From NCBI GenBank assembly GCA_022402445.1, contig JAKRSF010000006.1, positions 522,540-586,539 of the forward strand: a DNA stretch of 64,000 nt, given 5' to 3'. The stretch is from Cyanobacteriota bacterium (GTDB taxonomy: Bacteria; Cyanobacteriota; Cyanobacteriia; CACIAM-69d). The notes under the pieces were generated by a model. That model ran no database searches. It saw nothing but the letters and a program-made list of their open reading frames with translations, and was not told the DNA's origin. Position numbers and translations under genes: made by a program. Position 1 is the first letter of the stretch; every line of letters begins with the position of its first letter. Shown here piece by piece: positions 17,115-26,991 of this stretch.

Positions 17115-20100
17115 ATGCCATTCATGCCATCCCCCGAGAGCCATACCCATCGCTCACGGCTGACCGCCGGTTTAGAGTCCGCCCCCGACGACTCCCACGC
17201 CAGGGCCGCCGCATTGGATCCGGCCCTCAGTGGGGCAACCGCCGGTGCTGGGGACGTGCTGATCGTCGATGATCAGCCCAATAATCTGCGGCTGCTGTCG
17301 ATCATGCTCAAAAACCACGGCTATCGGGTGCGACAGGCCATCAGCGGCCGCATTGCCCTGACTTCCGCCCATTTGGCCGTGCCGGATGTGATTTTGCTCG
17401 ATATCTCCATGCCGGAGATGGATGGCTATGAGGTGTGTCGCCAACTGAAGGCGTCGCCGAAGACCCGCGATGTGCCGGTGGTGTTTATGAGCGCCCATAC
17501 GGATCTGCTCGATCGCGTGGAAGCGTTCAAAATTGGCGGCATTGACTATATTACGAAGCCGTTCCAGGCCCAGGAGGTGCTGCTGCGGATCGAGAATCAG
17601 CTCAAGATCTATCGCCTCCAGCAGCAGCTTCAGCGGGCGAATCAGGTGTTGCTCAAGCGCAATGCTCTGCTTCAGCGACAGGTGCAGCGTCGCCAGCGGA
17701 CGGAGGTGGAGATTCGGCTGCTGTTGGCGGCGGCCCAGGCGGTGGGGCGGGCTCCGTCGTTTGTGCGGGCGCTCCAGGCGGTGCTGGGTTTGACGGGGCA
17801 GGCGATTGATTGGGAGGTGGGGGAGGTGTGGGTGCCGGGGCGGCCGGGGGATCCGCCCACCTGTTCGGGGGGGTGGCGTAGCCGTTGCGGGGGGGGGCGG
17901 GGGGCGATCGCGTCTCCGGTTACGGCGGAGGAGGAGACGGTCCCGCCGACAACGATGACCGCGAGGCAGCGGCCGCCGTTTGATGAGGGGCGACGCTGGC
18001 TGTATGAGCATGTGATTACCCTGGGGGAGCCGCACTGGGAGGCGGATCTGGCCCAGACGATCGCGCCGCCGCTGCCGCTGACGGATCAGGGGGAGCCGCT
18101 CCACGGGGCCTTGGCGGTGCCGATTGTGAACCGGGAGACGGTGCTGGCGGTGCTGATGTTCTATCGTCGATCGCCGACGCCGATGCAGCCCCATCTGTTG
18201 GAGTTGGTGAGTGCGATCGCGGCCCAGGCGGCTTTTCCGATCCACCGCAAACAGTCGGAGCGGGTGCTCAAGGAGTGGGCGCAGCGGGAGCAGGCGGTGT
18301 CGCAGATTGTCCGCCACATGCGCCAGACCCTGGATCTGTCGGAAATTTTCCGCACGACGGTGCGCGATATGCACCAGGCCCTGGGGTGCGATCGCGTGTT
18401 GATCTTTCAACTGGAGGGGGACTGCGGCGGACGGTTCATGGCGGAGGCGCTCCAGCCCCCCTGGCAGTCGCTCCTGGAGCCACCGGCCCAGTTGGATGTC
18501 CATTGCCTGGGCGCTAACCATCTGTTGACCGAGCCGACGGTCCATGGGCAGGAGCGCTCGTGGCAGATTCTGTTTGCGTGCTATTTGCGATCGGCGCTCC
18601 AGATGCTCCAGGTGGACGGCCTCCAGGACGGCGGCGGCAGTGGCTACTATTACGCTTCGGATCTGAGTGTGGCGGAGCCCTGGCTGGGGGACTGTTCGAT
18701 CCTGCAATTCATCCATGCCCGGGCCTGCATGTTGGTGCCGATTTTCTGTGGCGATCGCCGCTGGGGCGTGTTGGCGGCGTATCACAACGGCGGCCCCCAC
18801 CTGTGGAAGGAATCGGAACTGGCGATCGCGGTCCAGGTGGGCGACCAGTTGGGGGTGGCGGTGCAGCAGGCGGAACTGGTGGCCCAACTGAAGGTGCAGT
18901 CGGAGGAGCTCCAGCAGGCCAAGGAAAGCGCCGATGCGGCCAACCAGGCAAAAAGCCAGTTTTTGGCGAACATGAGCCACGAGATCCGCACGCCCCTCAA
19001 TGCGGCGATCGGCACCACGGAATTGCTCCTGCGCACGCCCCTGAGCCGCGACCAGTCGGAATTGGTGAGTTTGCTCAAAACCAGTAGCGAAAATCTGCTG
19101 CTGCTGGTGAATGACATCCTGGATTTTTCTAAGCTCGAAGCGCGGGAAATGCGCCTCGAATCGATTCCCTTCAACCTCAACCACTGCGTTGAAACGGTGA
19201 ATATGCTGTTGCAGCCGGTGGCGAACCGGAAGGGGCTGCGGCTCACGGCGATCGTGGATAGCAATGTGCCCTGGGCGCTCATTGGGGATCCGAACCGTTT
19301 GCACCAGATTCTGATGAATTTGGTGGGCAATGCGGTGAAATTCACGGAGATGGGGTCGATCGTCGTGCAGGTGTCCCTGGATCTGGAGAACGATCGCGCG
19401 GCCCAGCTCCATTTCGAGGTGCGCGATACGGGCATTGGCATTCCCCCGGAGGCCCTCGATCGCCTGTTCAAATCCTTCAGCCAGGTGGATGATTCCACCA
19501 CCCGCCGCTATGGGGGCACGGGGCTGGGGCTGGCGATTTGTAAGCAACTGGTGGAACTGATGGGGGGCGACATTGGCTGCGCGCCCCACGCGGGCCAGGG
19601 CACCACCTTTTGGTTTAGCCTGCGGTTCCAGAAGCAACTGGTGGATGGCGATCGCTCGGTGGCGTCGGCCATTGGTCCCTTTTTGGTGGGCCACCGCATT
19701 TTGCTGGTGACCGAAGACGAGGTGCATCGGACGATCGCGCGATCGAACCTGAAGGCTTGGGGGGCGATCGTCACGGTCCTGGAGGCGGCCAATTTTGTGG
19801 AAGCGATCCGCACCGCCGGAGCCAGCGGCCAACCCTTTGATGCGGCGATCATCGACTTCAGCAGCGCCGCAATCCATGGGGAAATGCTGGTGCGGCTGAT
19901 CCAGTTTGATGCCCACCTGGCGCGGGTGCGCTGGCTGCCCCTGGTGACGGAAAAGCAGCTCCACCGCATTCAGCCATTGATCAATGCGGGGCTGGCGCGC
20001 AATCACCTGCTCAAGCCGCTCCAGGTGTCCCGGCTGCTGGACTGTTTGATGCTGCTGTTTGATCGCGCCTGGTTGCCGCCGGTGACTCCCTGGGAGTCGA

Positions 20101-21209
20101 GCCACCTGACCCGGTTTAGCACGGTGGACCTGAAGAGCCCCAGGTTTAATCCGTTGCTCCAGGCTTCCTGGGGCGATCGCCCTGGGCTGTCCATCACCGA
20201 TTCGAGCGATCCGGCCAATCGCCCTCGGGACTACAAAATCCTGATCGTGGAGGATACGCCGGTCAACCGCACGGTCATTGTCCAGCAGCTCAAAACTCTC
20301 AACTGCCCCCGCACGGTCTGCGCGGAAAATGGCCAGCAGGCGCTGGAGATCCTGGAGCGGGACACCTTTGACCTGGTGCTGATGGATTGCCTGATGCCGG
20401 TGCTCGATGGCTATGAAACCACCCGCCGCCTGCGCCGATGGGAACGGGACCAGGGCCGGGTGCCGCTGCCGGTGGTGGCCATGACGGCCAATGCCCTCAG
20501 TGATGCGCGGGATGCCTGTTTGGCGGCGGGCATGACGGACTATGTGAGCAAACCCCTGGCCATGGCGGCCCTGGCGGAGGTGATCGATCGCGCGATCGCC
20601 CTGGGGCGGTCCTGGTGTGTGGAGGCGGCTCCCCAAGCGCTGACCCCAACGACGGCAGCGGCGGTTTCCCCCGTGGAGCCCGAGGCATCCCCTGAGGCGG
20701 CCCCATCTGCGGCGGCGGACGCGATCGCCCCTGGGGCAGACAACTCCGGCCCCCCGCAACGGATCCGCCGGGAGGATATCCCCGTGGACTTTGCCTATCT
20801 ACAGCGGCTATCGGCGGGCGATGGGCAGTTGGAATGGCAGATTTTGCAGATGTTTGCCGACGGGGCCGTGCAATATACCGCCAACCTGGAGGCCGCGATC
20901 GCCCAGCGGGACGGCCAGGAGGTCCACCGCCACGCCCACCAGCTCAAGGGGGCCGCCGCCAGTGGGGGCCTCAAGCGGGTGCCGGATCTGGCCCGACGGA
21001 TTGAAGAACATAGCGCCCTGGGGGAATTTGAGCAGGCATCGGCAATTCTGGCGGAAATTCATCAAATCCTGGCCGATCTCCACCGCTACCTAGCCACCAA
21101 TCAGCCGGAGGGCTACAGCCGCTATCCCGTGGATCCGGAGATGGTCGAAAGCCTAGAGGAGGATGCCGCGTCCCCAGGTGCGGGGGAGGATCCGGCGGCG
21201 ATACAATAA
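17115..21209 (+). CDS. Hybrid sensor histidine kinase (REC-GAF-GAF-HisKA-HATPase-REC-REC-HPt)
   Basis: The 1364-residue protein holds a complete multistep phosphorelay. An N-terminal receiver (about 47-165) has Asp96 in VILLDISMP. Two GAF-like sensor regions follow (about 200-380 and 395-585). The kinase core has His622 in [11 protein letters not shown], the N-box ([16 protein letters not shown]), DTGIGIP and [12 protein letters not shown] degenerate receiver-like segment ([19 protein letters not shown]) precedes a canonical receiver with Asp1091 ([15 protein letters not shown]). The HPt domain has His1275 in [11 protein letters not shown]. The second GAF lacks a clear bilin-binding Cys-His, so it is probably not a cyanobacteriochrome. 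No transmembrane segment is seen, so the protein is likely cytosolic. The ligand and output are unknown; no DNA-binding regulator sits next to it. Confidence 0.92.
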   Translation: MPFMPSPESHTHRSRLTAGLESAPDDSHARAAALDPALSGATAGAGDVLIVDDQPNNLRLLSIMLKNHGYRVRQAISGRIALTSAHLAVPDVILLDISMPEMDGYEVCRQLKASPKTRDVPVVFMSAHTDLLDRVEAFKIGGIDYITKPFQAQEVLLRIENQLKIYRLQQQLQRANQVLLKRNALLQRQVQRRQRTEVEIRLLLAAAQAVGRAPSFVRALQAVLGLTGQAIDWEVGEVWVPGRPGDPPTCSGGWRSRCGGGRGAIASPVTAEEETVPPTTMTARQRPPFDEGRRWLYEHVITLGEPHWEADLAQTIAPPLPLTDQGEPLHGALAVPIVNRETVLAVLMFYRRSPTPMQPHLLELVSAIAAQAAFPIHRKQSERVLKEWAQREQAVSQIVRHMRQTLDLSEIFRTTVRDMHQALGCDRVLIFQLEGDCGGRFMAEALQPPWQSLLEPPAQLDVHCLGANHLLTEPTVHGQERSWQILFACYLRSALQMLQVDGLQDGGGSGYYYASDLSVAEPWLGDCSILQFIHARACMLVPIFCGDRRWGVLAAYHNGGPHLWKESELAIAVQVGDQLGVAVQQAELVAQLKVQSEELQQAKESADAANQAKSQFLANMSHEIRTPLNAAIGTTELLLRTPLSRDQSELVSLLKTSSENLLLLVNDILDFSKLEAREMRLESIPFNLNHCVETVNMLLQPVANRKGLRLTAIVDSNVPWALIGDPNRLHQILMNLVGNAVKFTEMGSIVVQVSLDLENDRAAQLHFEVRDTGIGIPPEALDRLFKSFSQVDDSTTRRYGGTGLGLAICKQLVELMGGDIGCAPHAGQGTTFWFSLRFQKQLVDGDRSVASAIGPFLVGHRILLVTEDEVHRTIARSNLKAWGAIVTVLEAANFVEAIRTAGASGQPFDAAIIDFSSAAIHGEMLVRLIQFDAHLARVRWLPLVTEKQLHRIQPLINAGLARNHLLKPLQVSRLLDCLMLLFDRAWLPPVTPWESSHLTRFSTVDLKSPRFNPLLQASWGDRPGLSITDSSDPANRPRDYKILIVEDTPVNRTVIVQQLKTLNCPRTVCAENGQQALEILERDTFDLVLMDCLMPVLDGYETTRRLRRWERDQGRVPLPVVAMTANALSDARDACLAAGMTDYVSKPLAMAALAEVIDRAIALGRSWCVEAAPQALTPTTAAAVSPVEPEASPEAAPSAAADAIAPGADNSGPPQRIRREDIPVDFAYLQRLSAGDGQLEWQILQMFADGAVQYTANLEAAIAQRDGQEVHRHAHQLKGAAASGGLKRVPDLARRIEEHSALGEFEQASAILAEIHQILADLHRYLATNQPEGYSRYPVDPEMVESLEEDAASPGAGEDPAAIQ

Positions 21210-21257
21210 AGCTCCCCAATGCCCAGGACACCGCCACCGCGATCGCCCCGACGACCC

Positions 21258-22769
21258 ATGCAAGACGATTATCTCGAACGGATCCTCACCGCCCGCGTCT
21301 ATGACGTGGCCCGCGAAACGCCCCTGGAGGTGGCCCCGAACCTCTCGGCGCGGCTGAAGAATACCCTGCTGCTGAAGCGGGAGGATATGCAGTCGGTCTT
21401 CTCGTTTAAGTTGCGGGGGGCCTATAACAAAATGGCTAACCTGTCACCGGAGGCGTTGCAGCGGGGGGCGATCGCGGCCTCGGCGGGGAACCATGCCCAG
21501 GGGGTGGCCCTAGCGGCGGCGCGGCTGGGGGCGGTGGCAACCATTGTGATGCCCGTCACGACGCCCCAGGTCAAGGTTGATGCGGTCAAGGCCAGGGGCG
21601 GTATTGTGGTGCTCCATGGGGATACCTATGACGATGCCTGCGCCTATGCCCGTCAGCTTGAGCGGGACAAGGGTCTAACCTTTGTGCATCCCTTTGACGA
21701 TCCGGATGTGATTGCGGGCCAGGGGACCATCGGCATGGAAATCCTGCGCCAGTGCCAGCATCCGATCCACGCGATTTTTGTCGCGATCGGCGGCGGGGGC
21801 CTCATGGCGGGGGTGGCGGCCTACGTAAAACGGCTGCACCCGGACATCAAACTCATTGGCGTTGAACCGGTGGATGCGGATGCCATGGCGCGATCGCTCG
21901 CCGCTGGCCATCGGGTGCGCCTCGATCAGGTGGGGCTGTTTGCCGATGGGGTGGCGGTGCGGGAGGTGGGGGAAGAGACCTTCCGCCTGTGCCAACGCTA
22001 TGTGGATGAAGTGATCCTGGTGGGCACCGACGACACCTGCGCCGCCATCAAGGATGTGTTTGAGGATACGCGCTCCATCCTCGAACCCGCCGGTGCCCTG
22101 GCCGTCGCCGGTGCTAAAGCCTATGTGGAACGGGAGGGCATCACGGACCAAACCCTGATCGCGATCGCGTGCGGGGCCAATATGAACTTTGATCGCCTGC
22201 AATTTGTGGCGGAGCGGGCGGAATTGGGGGAGAGGCGCGAGGCAATTTTTGCGGTCACCATTCCCGAGGAGCCCGGAAGCTTGCGGCGGTTCTGTGACTG
22301 CATTGGCAATCGCAATTTGACGGAATTCAACTATCGCATTGCCGATCGCGCGGAGGCCCATATTTTTGTGGGCTTACAGATCAGTAACCGCGCCGATGCG
22401 AAGGCGATGGCGGAAAAATTTGAGGCGAATGGCTTTCGCACCCTGGACCTAACGGACGATGAGTTGGCTAAAATGCACCTGCGCCATATGGTCGGGGGGC
22501 GATCGCCCTTGGCGGACCATGAATTGATCTATCGGTTTGAATTCCCCGAACGGCCCGGTGCCCTGACCCGCTTCGTCAATGCCATGAGCCCGGATTGGAA
22601 TATTAGTTTATTCCACTACCGCAACAATGGATCTGACTATGGGCGCATTGTGGCGGGTATTCAGGTGCCGCCCGACGAGATGAATGAATGGCAAGGGTTT
22701 TTAGAGGCGCTGAATTATCGCTACTGGGATGAAAATGATAATCCTGCCTATCATTTATTCCTAGGGTGA
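21258..22769 (+). CDS. ilvA: Threonine ammonia-lyase, biosynthetic (IlvA)
   Basis: The enzyme has 503 residues and deaminates threonine to 2-oxobutanoate, the first step towards isoleucine. The catalytic domain has the PLP lysine Lys51 in SFKLRGAYNKM, the SAGNHAQGVALAA loop and a glycine-rich phosphate site (AIGGGGLMAGVAAYVK). Two ACT-like regulatory modules follow: EEPGSLRRFCDCIGNRNLTEFNYR and FPERPGALTRFVNAM. This is the feedback-sensitive biosynthetic form rather than the short catabolic one. ATG 21258 (MQDDYLERILTARVYDVA) matches the family's usual start; 13 in-frame codons upstream are proline-rich filler. The gene begins 49 bp after the hybrid kinase. Confidence 0.96.
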   Translation: MQDDYLERILTARVYDVARETPLEVAPNLSARLKNTLLLKREDMQSVFSFKLRGAYNKMANLSPEALQRGAIAASAGNHAQGVALAAARLGAVATIVMPVTTPQVKVDAVKARGGIVVLHGDTYDDACAYARQLERDKGLTFVHPFDDPDVIAGQGTIGMEILRQCQHPIHAIFVAIGGGGLMAGVAAYVKRLHPDIKLIGVEPVDADAMARSLAAGHRVRLDQVGLFADGVAVREVGEETFRLCQRYVDEVILVGTDDTCAAIKDVFEDTRSILEPAGALAVAGAKAYVEREGITDQTLIAIACGANMNFDRLQFVAERAELGERREAIFAVTIPEEPGSLRRFCDCIGNRNLTEFNYRIADRAEAHIFVGLQISNRADAKAMAEKFEANGFRTLDLTDDELAKMHLRHMVGGRSPLADHELIYRFEFPERPGALTRFVNAMSPDWNISLFHYRNNGSDYGRIVAGIQVPPDEMNEWQGFLEALNYRYWDENDNPAYHLFLG

Positions 22770-22793
22770 TGGGGGTGATGTCTTGAGGGAGTA

Positions 22794-22813
22794 TCTGAAA
22801 CATGCTTTTCAGA
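22794..22813. terminator. Possible bidirectional hairpin after ilvA
   Basis: TCTGAAA and TTTCAGA form a 7-bp stem around a 6-nt loop (CATGCT), between the convergent ilvA and mini-XRE genes. There is no proper T-run, so the terminator role is weak. Confidence 0.3.
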
Positions 22814-22819
22814 ACCTAA

Positions 22820-23071
22820 TTAATCTGCCCTTGGACTTTGGGTGTCCACCTCTTCGCCAAGGTAGAGGTACACAAACGCCCGCGCCGCCTCAGGATTGAG
22901 ATCCCTCAGCGCCCGAGTGATGTCCAGAACCCGCTCTGCCGTCGGATCGCGCTCTTCGCGTACCCAACGGTAGACATTGCTGCGCTCGACCCCAAGCCGC
23001 TTTGCGAGGGCATATTGCGTGACGCCATGGGTTTCAATGGCAATTCGTAAGGCGTGACCGGCTTTTCCCAT
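22820..23071 (-). CDS. Small XRE-type helix-turn-helix protein (second of a tandem pair)
   Basis: The protein has 83 residues. THGVTQYALAKRLGVERSNVYRWVREERDP (about residues 14-43) is a clear HTH of the Cro/C1 (XRE) type. It is followed by RVLDITRALRDLNPEAARAFVYLYLGEE, probably a helical dimerisation tail. About half its residues match the protein encoded just upstream, and both begin MGKAG. The 15-bp gap implies a shared transcript and a local duplication. Such tiny regulators often control their own promoter or an adjacent accessory gene. No toxin-like partner is evident next to it. Confidence 0.8.
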   Translation of the reverse strand: MGKAGHALRIAIETHGVTQYALAKRLGVERSNVYRWVREERDPTAERVLDITRALRDLNPEAARAFVYLYLGEEVDTQSPRAD

Positions 23072-23086
23072 GGATCCCCCAGCGCC

Positions 23087-23320
23087 TCAAGGGTCCAGTT
23101 CATTGCCGAGATAGCCGTCAATAAACGCCCGCGCCGCCTCGGGATTGATCGCTTTGAGGGCACGCACCATCTCGACCACGCGATCGGCAGCCGGGTCACG
23201 AACGCTGTGAACCCACCGGTATAAACTATTGCGCTCGATGCCCATCTGTTTAGCCAGGGCATATTGCGTAATGCCATAGGCATCGAGAACGCTTTTGAGG
23301 GCATCGCCTGCTTTTCCCAT
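23087..23320 (-). CDS. Small XRE-type helix-turn-helix protein (first of a tandem pair)
   Basis: The protein has 77 residues: MGKAGDALKSVLDAYG, then the HTH TQYALAKQMGIERNSLYRWV (about 18-37), then VRDPAADRVVEMVRALKAINPEAARAFIDGYLG. It is a paralogue of the downstream gene. The family is XRE. A DNA target cannot be read from the sequence, although the 107 bp upstream (23321-23427) are AT-richer and could hold an autoregulated promoter. The predicted recognition helices (IERNSLYRWV against VERSNVYRWV) are similar but not the same, so the two may bind related sites or form heterodimers. Confidence 0.8.
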   Translation of the reverse strand: MGKAGDALKSVLDAYGITQYALAKQMGIERNSLYRWVHSVRDPAADRVVEMVRALKAINPEAARAFIDGYLGNELDP

Positions 23321-23427
23321 GACAACTATGGTGTCAGACCGCGATCGCGGGGTAAATGCAACAGGTTGGCTTTCAATCAGATGGCATGGCGTGAACTTGA
23401 ACTAGGCTTGCCTTGAGGCGTGATTGC

Positions 23428-23766
23428 TTACGTATCAGCAAGCTCGAATGCAGCTACGATATGAGCCACATTGACGGAAGATTCTGTTCTGGAAGTTGGG
23501 GCATAAAATAGCTTATGCCCATTGATTTCCTTCTCTGCATATTGCTGATCAAGTAGTGTTACATCTAGCCAGAGAGCGCCACTTGCATCCTGGGTAATTT
23601 TATTGATACTGCTGATAGCGATGATGTCGCCTGTGACCATCAATAGCCCAAAGGACCATACATCAATCACCATTCTCTCGGCGAACCAACCCGGAAGTAG
23701 CGCATATAATTCTGAAAGGTCATCATCGGAATCTTCAAAATCATCGTCCAACGGCTGGTTCTCCAT
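23428..23766 (-). CDS. Hypothetical acidic protein
   Basis: The protein has 112 residues and I do not recognise a family. The N-terminus is strongly acidic (DDDFEDSDDDLSELYALLP). The middle (VIDVWSFGLLMVTGDIIAISSINKITQDASGALWLDVTLL) looks like a beta-rich core, and the tail contains NVAHIVAAFELADT. No signal peptide or membrane segment is convincing. Base composition is distinctly more AT-rich than the rest of the window. With the mini-XRE genes and the repeat on either side, this suggests an acquired accessory patch. It is transcribed in the same direction as the XRE pair, 107 bp upstream of them. Confidence 0.6.
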   Translation of the reverse strand: MENQPLDDDFEDSDDDLSELYALLPGWFAERMVIDVWSFGLLMVTGDIIAISSINKITQDASGALWLDVTLLDQQYAEKEINGHKLFYAPTSRTESSVNVAHIVAAFELADT

Positions 23767-23807
23767 AGGGCATCCATGAATTCATTGGAAAACATACTAA
23801 TGAGATC

Positions 23808-23866
23808 GGTGCGTTCGGAGTAAGGGCATGATCGCGATGAGAAAAAGGTACCGAACGCACCCTACC
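23808..23866. repeat. GTGCGTTCGG-family repeat, solitary right-type unit
   Basis: The left arm GGTGCGTTCGG (23808-23818) and the longer right arm ACCGAACGCACCCTACC (23850-23866) form an inverted repeat around a 31-bp centre containing ATCGCGATGA. It matches the right halves of the composite elements at 35335-35560 and 60853-61048. Confidence 0.85.
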
Positions 23867-23927
23867 AGATGCTTCTTTTTAATCGTCTAATCGTCACAAA
23901 TTCGTATGACGGTTCCCAGAAAAAGCC

Positions 23928-25325
23928 CTACGCATCCCCCCCAACGACCACATTCCGAATCCGCAAACTCGGGCCACCACAGCCCACCGGCAGACCACTC
24001 TGGCCCCCCTTTCCGCAACCGCCCGACTCATCCCAGTAGAAATCGTCGCCGATCGCCTCGATATCCGCCAAGGTTTTGAACGCATTGCCCGAAAGGGTCA
24101 CATCCCGCACCGGTTCCGCCAACTGGCCATTGCGGATCACCCAGGCTTCCCCGGCGGTGAACGTAAACATTTCGCCATTGGTCATGCCGCCGAGCCAGTT
24201 GCGGGCATAGACCCCATCCGCGATGCCGTCGATCAACGTATCCACCGGGGTGGAGCCGCGATCGATCCAGGTGTTGGTCATGCGCACCAGGGGCGGATAG
24301 TGGTAGTTCAGGCAGCGGGCATTGCCGGTGGGGGTTTCGCCCAATTTGCCCGCCGTTTCGCGCGAATGGAGCCGCCCGGTGAGGACGCCGTTGGTGATGA
24401 GCTGCGTCGTGGTGGCGGGGGTGCCTTCGTCGTCGTAGCGGTAGCTGCCCCGGTGGCCGGGAGGGGCGGCCCCATCAAAAATCTGGAGGTCATCGGGGCC
24501 GAAGCGGCGACCGATGCTCATGGTTTCTAATAAATCTGGATTTTCGTAGGCCATGTCCGCTTCGGAGAGGTGGCCGAAGGCTTCGTGGACAAAGAGGCCC
24601 GTGAGGACGGGATCGATCACGACGGTGTAGGTACCGCCCTTGACCGGCGGCAGGGAGAGGGCTTCGACGGCGCGGCGGGCGGCGCTGCACACCTGGTCAT
24701 CGAGGTTGAGGAGGTCTTCGTAGCCGTTGCGGGAGCCGGTGGTTTCGCGGCCCGTTTGGACGGTGCTGCCGTTGCGGGCGGTGGCGGCGAAGCGCATTTC
24801 CATGTCCACCCAGGATTGTTCGAGGAGGGTGCCGTCGGAGGTGGCGAGCCAGATCCGTTGGGCGCTGTCGCCGTAGCGGACGAGGGTGCTGGTGACGCGA
24901 TCGTCGGTGGCGCGCAGGATGTCGGCGTAGTGATCGCAGAGGGCTTTTTTGTCGGTGAGGGGGATGTGGCGCGGGTCGGTGCCCTGGAGGGGGAGGCGGT
25001 AGCGATCGCGGACGGGGTCAATGGGGGCGAGGATGGTTTCGTCATCGCCGATGGTGCGGGCGGCGGCGATCGCTTCTTCGATGCGTTCGAGGAGGGTGTC
25101 AATGCGGTTGAAGCTGGCGAATCCCCAGCCGCCTTTGAAGCAGGCCCGCACCTGGCCGCCAATGGAGAGGTTTTCGCTGAGGCTTTCGAGGCGGCCCCCG
25201 CGCAGGAGGATGTCGGTGCCTTCGGATTCTTCGAGGCGGATGGCGAGGTAGTCCACGCGATCGCGGTAGCGGGCGATCACATCCTCTAGGAGGTTCGGGG
25301 CGTCGTCAAGGAGGGAAGCGGCCAT
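23928..25325 (-). CDS. tldD: TldD family metalloprotease
   Basis: The protein has 465 residues. The zinc-binding HExxxH motif is HEAFGH at residues 247-252 (LFVHEAFGHLSEAD). Typical TldD blocks follow: GSYRYDDEGTPATTTQLITNG, TGNARCLNYHYPPLVRMTNTW and a Cys/Gly-rich end (GGCGKGGQSGLPVGCGGP). TldD works with its partner TldE (PmbA) as a heterodimer that degrades unfolded peptides and trims some ribosomal peptides. No tldE or precursor peptide gene is visible here. The start is ATG 25325 (MAASLLDDAPNLLEDV). The gene diverges from the secreted protein at 25452. Confidence 0.93.
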   Translation of the reverse strand: MAASLLDDAPNLLEDVIARYRDRVDYLAIRLEESEGTDILLRGGRLESLSENLSIGGQVRACFKGGWGFASFNRIDTLLERIEEAIAAARTIGDDETILAPIDPVRDRYRLPLQGTDPRHIPLTDKKALCDHYADILRATDDRVTSTLVRYGDSAQRIWLATSDGTLLEQSWVDMEMRFAATARNGSTVQTGRETTGSRNGYEDLLNLDDQVCSAARRAVEALSLPPVKGGTYTVVIDPVLTGLFVHEAFGHLSEADMAYENPDLLETMSIGRRFGPDDLQIFDGAAPPGHRGSYRYDDEGTPATTTQLITNGVLTGRLHSRETAGKLGETPTGNARCLNYHYPPLVRMTNTWIDRGSTPVDTLIDGIADGVYARNWLGGMTNGEMFTFTAGEAWVIRNGQLAEPVRDVTLSGNAFKTLADIEAIGDDFYWDESGGCGKGGQSGLPVGCGGPSLRIRNVVVGGDA

Positions 25326-25451
25326 AGGTTTCGCACACCGTCAGCGGTCTGGGCAGTCGCCCCCATTATTGCCGATTGCGGCCCTGGCGAGATGGGCGAC
25401 GCGATCGCGTCCTGGGGGGAAAATGGAGCGGTGGGTTTGGGGAGGGGCTAA

Positions 25452-26162
25452 ATGGTGATGGATGTGGGGCGGCTGGGGGGGGCGATCGCGGCGATTGCCC
25501 TGGGGCTGTGGATGGGGACGGTAAACGTTGCCTCGGCCCAGGATTGTTTTATTGAGCTGGAGGATGGGACGCGGGTGGATCTCAACCGTCGCCTCTGTCG
25601 CCACAATCTGGAGCGTCGGGCGATCGCGCCGGAGGGGGCCACGGGGGTGTTGGCGTTTGAGGAGCTGGATCTGCGGCCCCAGGTGAGTGCGACGACGGCG
25701 GCGATCCAGGGGATTATCCGCAACCGCAGTAACAGCGTGGTGAATTTGGTTGCGTTTCGGGTGGATCTGATGCGCGATGGGGTGGCCCTGGGGCGGGTGA
25801 GGGTGCCGGCTCCGGTGGATGCGATCGCGCCGGGGCAGTCGGTGCGGTTTGCCCATGTGTTTGCCCATGGCCTCGCGCCGGATGTGGATTGGTCGCGGCT
25901 GCGGCCGGTGCTGGTGTCCATTGAGGAGGCGGTGGATCCGGCGATCGCCCCCAATGACCCCGCGACGGAGACCAACCGCGATCGCGAACCGGGGGGCTGG
26001 ATTGTGGATGAGGCCGCGCCACCGGGTGATGGGCCGCCAAGTAACGTCCCGCCGAGCAATGGGCCGCCCTCTGGCGTTCCGGCTAACGTTCCGTCGAATC
26101 TGCCGCCGAGTAACCTTCCGCCCAGCAACCTTCCGCCCAATACCTCTGAAATTCGCCCCTAA
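25452..26162 (+). CDS. Secreted hypothetical protein with proline/asparagine-rich tail
   Basis: The protein has 236 residues. A signal peptide (MVMDVGRLGGAIAAIALGLWMG, likely cleavage after VASAQ, about residue 30) directs export. The mature part starts with two Cys (QDCFIELEDG... LCRHNLE) that may form a disulfide. It continues as a beta-sandwich-like region (about 65-160: IQGIIRNRSNSVVNLVAFRVDLMRDG, typical of FxLYD-like extracellular domains). The end is a repetitive PPSNLPPSNLPP tail of about 55 residues. I do not recognise a specific family. It is probably a periplasmic or cell-surface accessory protein. It converges on the membrane protein gene at 26176, only 13 bp away. Confidence 0.7.
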   Translation: MVMDVGRLGGAIAAIALGLWMGTVNVASAQDCFIELEDGTRVDLNRRLCRHNLERRAIAPEGATGVLAFEELDLRPQVSATTAAIQGIIRNRSNSVVNLVAFRVDLMRDGVALGRVRVPAPVDAIAPGQSVRFAHVFAHGLAPDVDWSRLRPVLVSIEEAVDPAIAPNDPATETNRDREPGGWIVDEAAPPGDGPPSNVPPSNGPPSGVPANVPSNLPPSNLPPSNLPPNTSEIRP

Positions 26163-26175
26163 TCAACCCAATTTC

Positions 26176-26946
26176 CTAATCAAACCAGTTCTGGAACGCG
26201 AACCAGCCATTTCCTAAATCCGTCACGTCTTGGCTGCCCGCGTTGCTGCCCGGTCCTAGGCTTTGGCGTTTGGGGTTGAAGGTGGCGATCGCGTCCGGAG
26301 CCACCCACGCAAAGCCGTCATAGGCCCAAATGCCGCGCCTCGGGTGATTCACCAGGGCCACGATTCCCGGCGCGACTTGCCCCACCGCCGCCACCTGAAA
26401 CAGGCCCACGGTCTCATCCACCGTCGCAAAAATGACGCCATTCGGGTCAAAGGGCCGCGTCGTCTGGGTTTGTGCCAGTTGCATCAGCCCCTGCCGATGG
26501 ACAATTAAACTGACCCGCAGCGGCCCATGGCTCCACCACAGCAGCAGCAGCAGGCCGTACAGCGCCGGGACCACCAGCGATCGCCGCCGCACGGTCAGGG
26601 GTAAAAATGGCCGCCGATCGCGCGATCGCCACCGCCGCCAGAGCGATCGCAGCGCCCCCGCCAGCCAGCCCCACAGGGCCACCAGCCAACAGACCGTCGC
26701 CCCCACGAAACACAGCAGCGGCCACGGCAGTGTTTCGCCATTCGTTGCGATCGCCCCCAGCAACGCCAGCGGCCCCATCAAATGCAGAAATAGCAGGCCA
26801 TTGAGGGGCGACAGCAGCAACTCGATCCCCGTCCCCGTCGGCAGCGGCTGCAATCCGGGCGACAGGCAACACACCAGCGCCAGCCCAAACGCGATCGCGG
26901 CGGCCCCATTAATCCATAGCCACGGACGAAACCACCGCCCCATCAT
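26176..26946 (-). CDS. Integral membrane protein of unknown function
   Basis: The protein has 256 residues. Hydrophobic stretches at about residues 8-30 (LWINGAAAIAFGLALVCCLSPG), 43-66, 75-97 and 124-141 suggest four membrane spans. The Arg-rich loop between spans 3 and 4 (RSLWRRWRSRDRRP) should be cytosolic. After the last span comes a soluble domain of about 110 residues (VSLIVHRQGLMQLAQTQ... VIFATVDETVGLFQVAAVGQ), which looks beta-rich. No family is recognised. Two adjacent ATGs (26946 and 26943) could start it. Confidence 0.65.
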   Translation of the reverse strand: MMGRWFRPWLWINGAAAIAFGLALVCCLSPGLQPLPTGTGIELLLSPLNGLLFLHLMGPLALLGAIATNGETLPWPLLCFVGATVCWLVALWGWLAGALRSLWRRWRSRDRRPFLPLTVRRRSLVVPALYGLLLLLWWSHGPLRVSLIVHRQGLMQLAQTQTTRPFDPNGVIFATVDETVGLFQVAAVGQVAPGIVALVNHPRRGIWAYDGFAWVAPDAIATFNPKRQSLGPGSNAGSQDVTDLGNGWFAFQNWFD

Positions 26947-26991
26947 CTCTAGTTTGGCCCTGTTTGTTCTTGGTTTCAGTTACCCCAAACC

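Noticed and set aside
18560-18800. The second GAF domain of the hybrid kinase as a cyanobacteriochrome
   Set aside because: There is no canonical Cys-His or Asp-x-Cys-Phe bilin site; the Cys in [11 protein letters not shown] is at a structural strand position.
17172-20759. A 1195-codon open frame antisense to the hybrid kinase
   Set aside because: The translation is rich in His, Arg, Gln and Pro, with no domain, as expected of an opposite-strand shadow in GC-rich DNA. The plus strand encodes a complete kinase.
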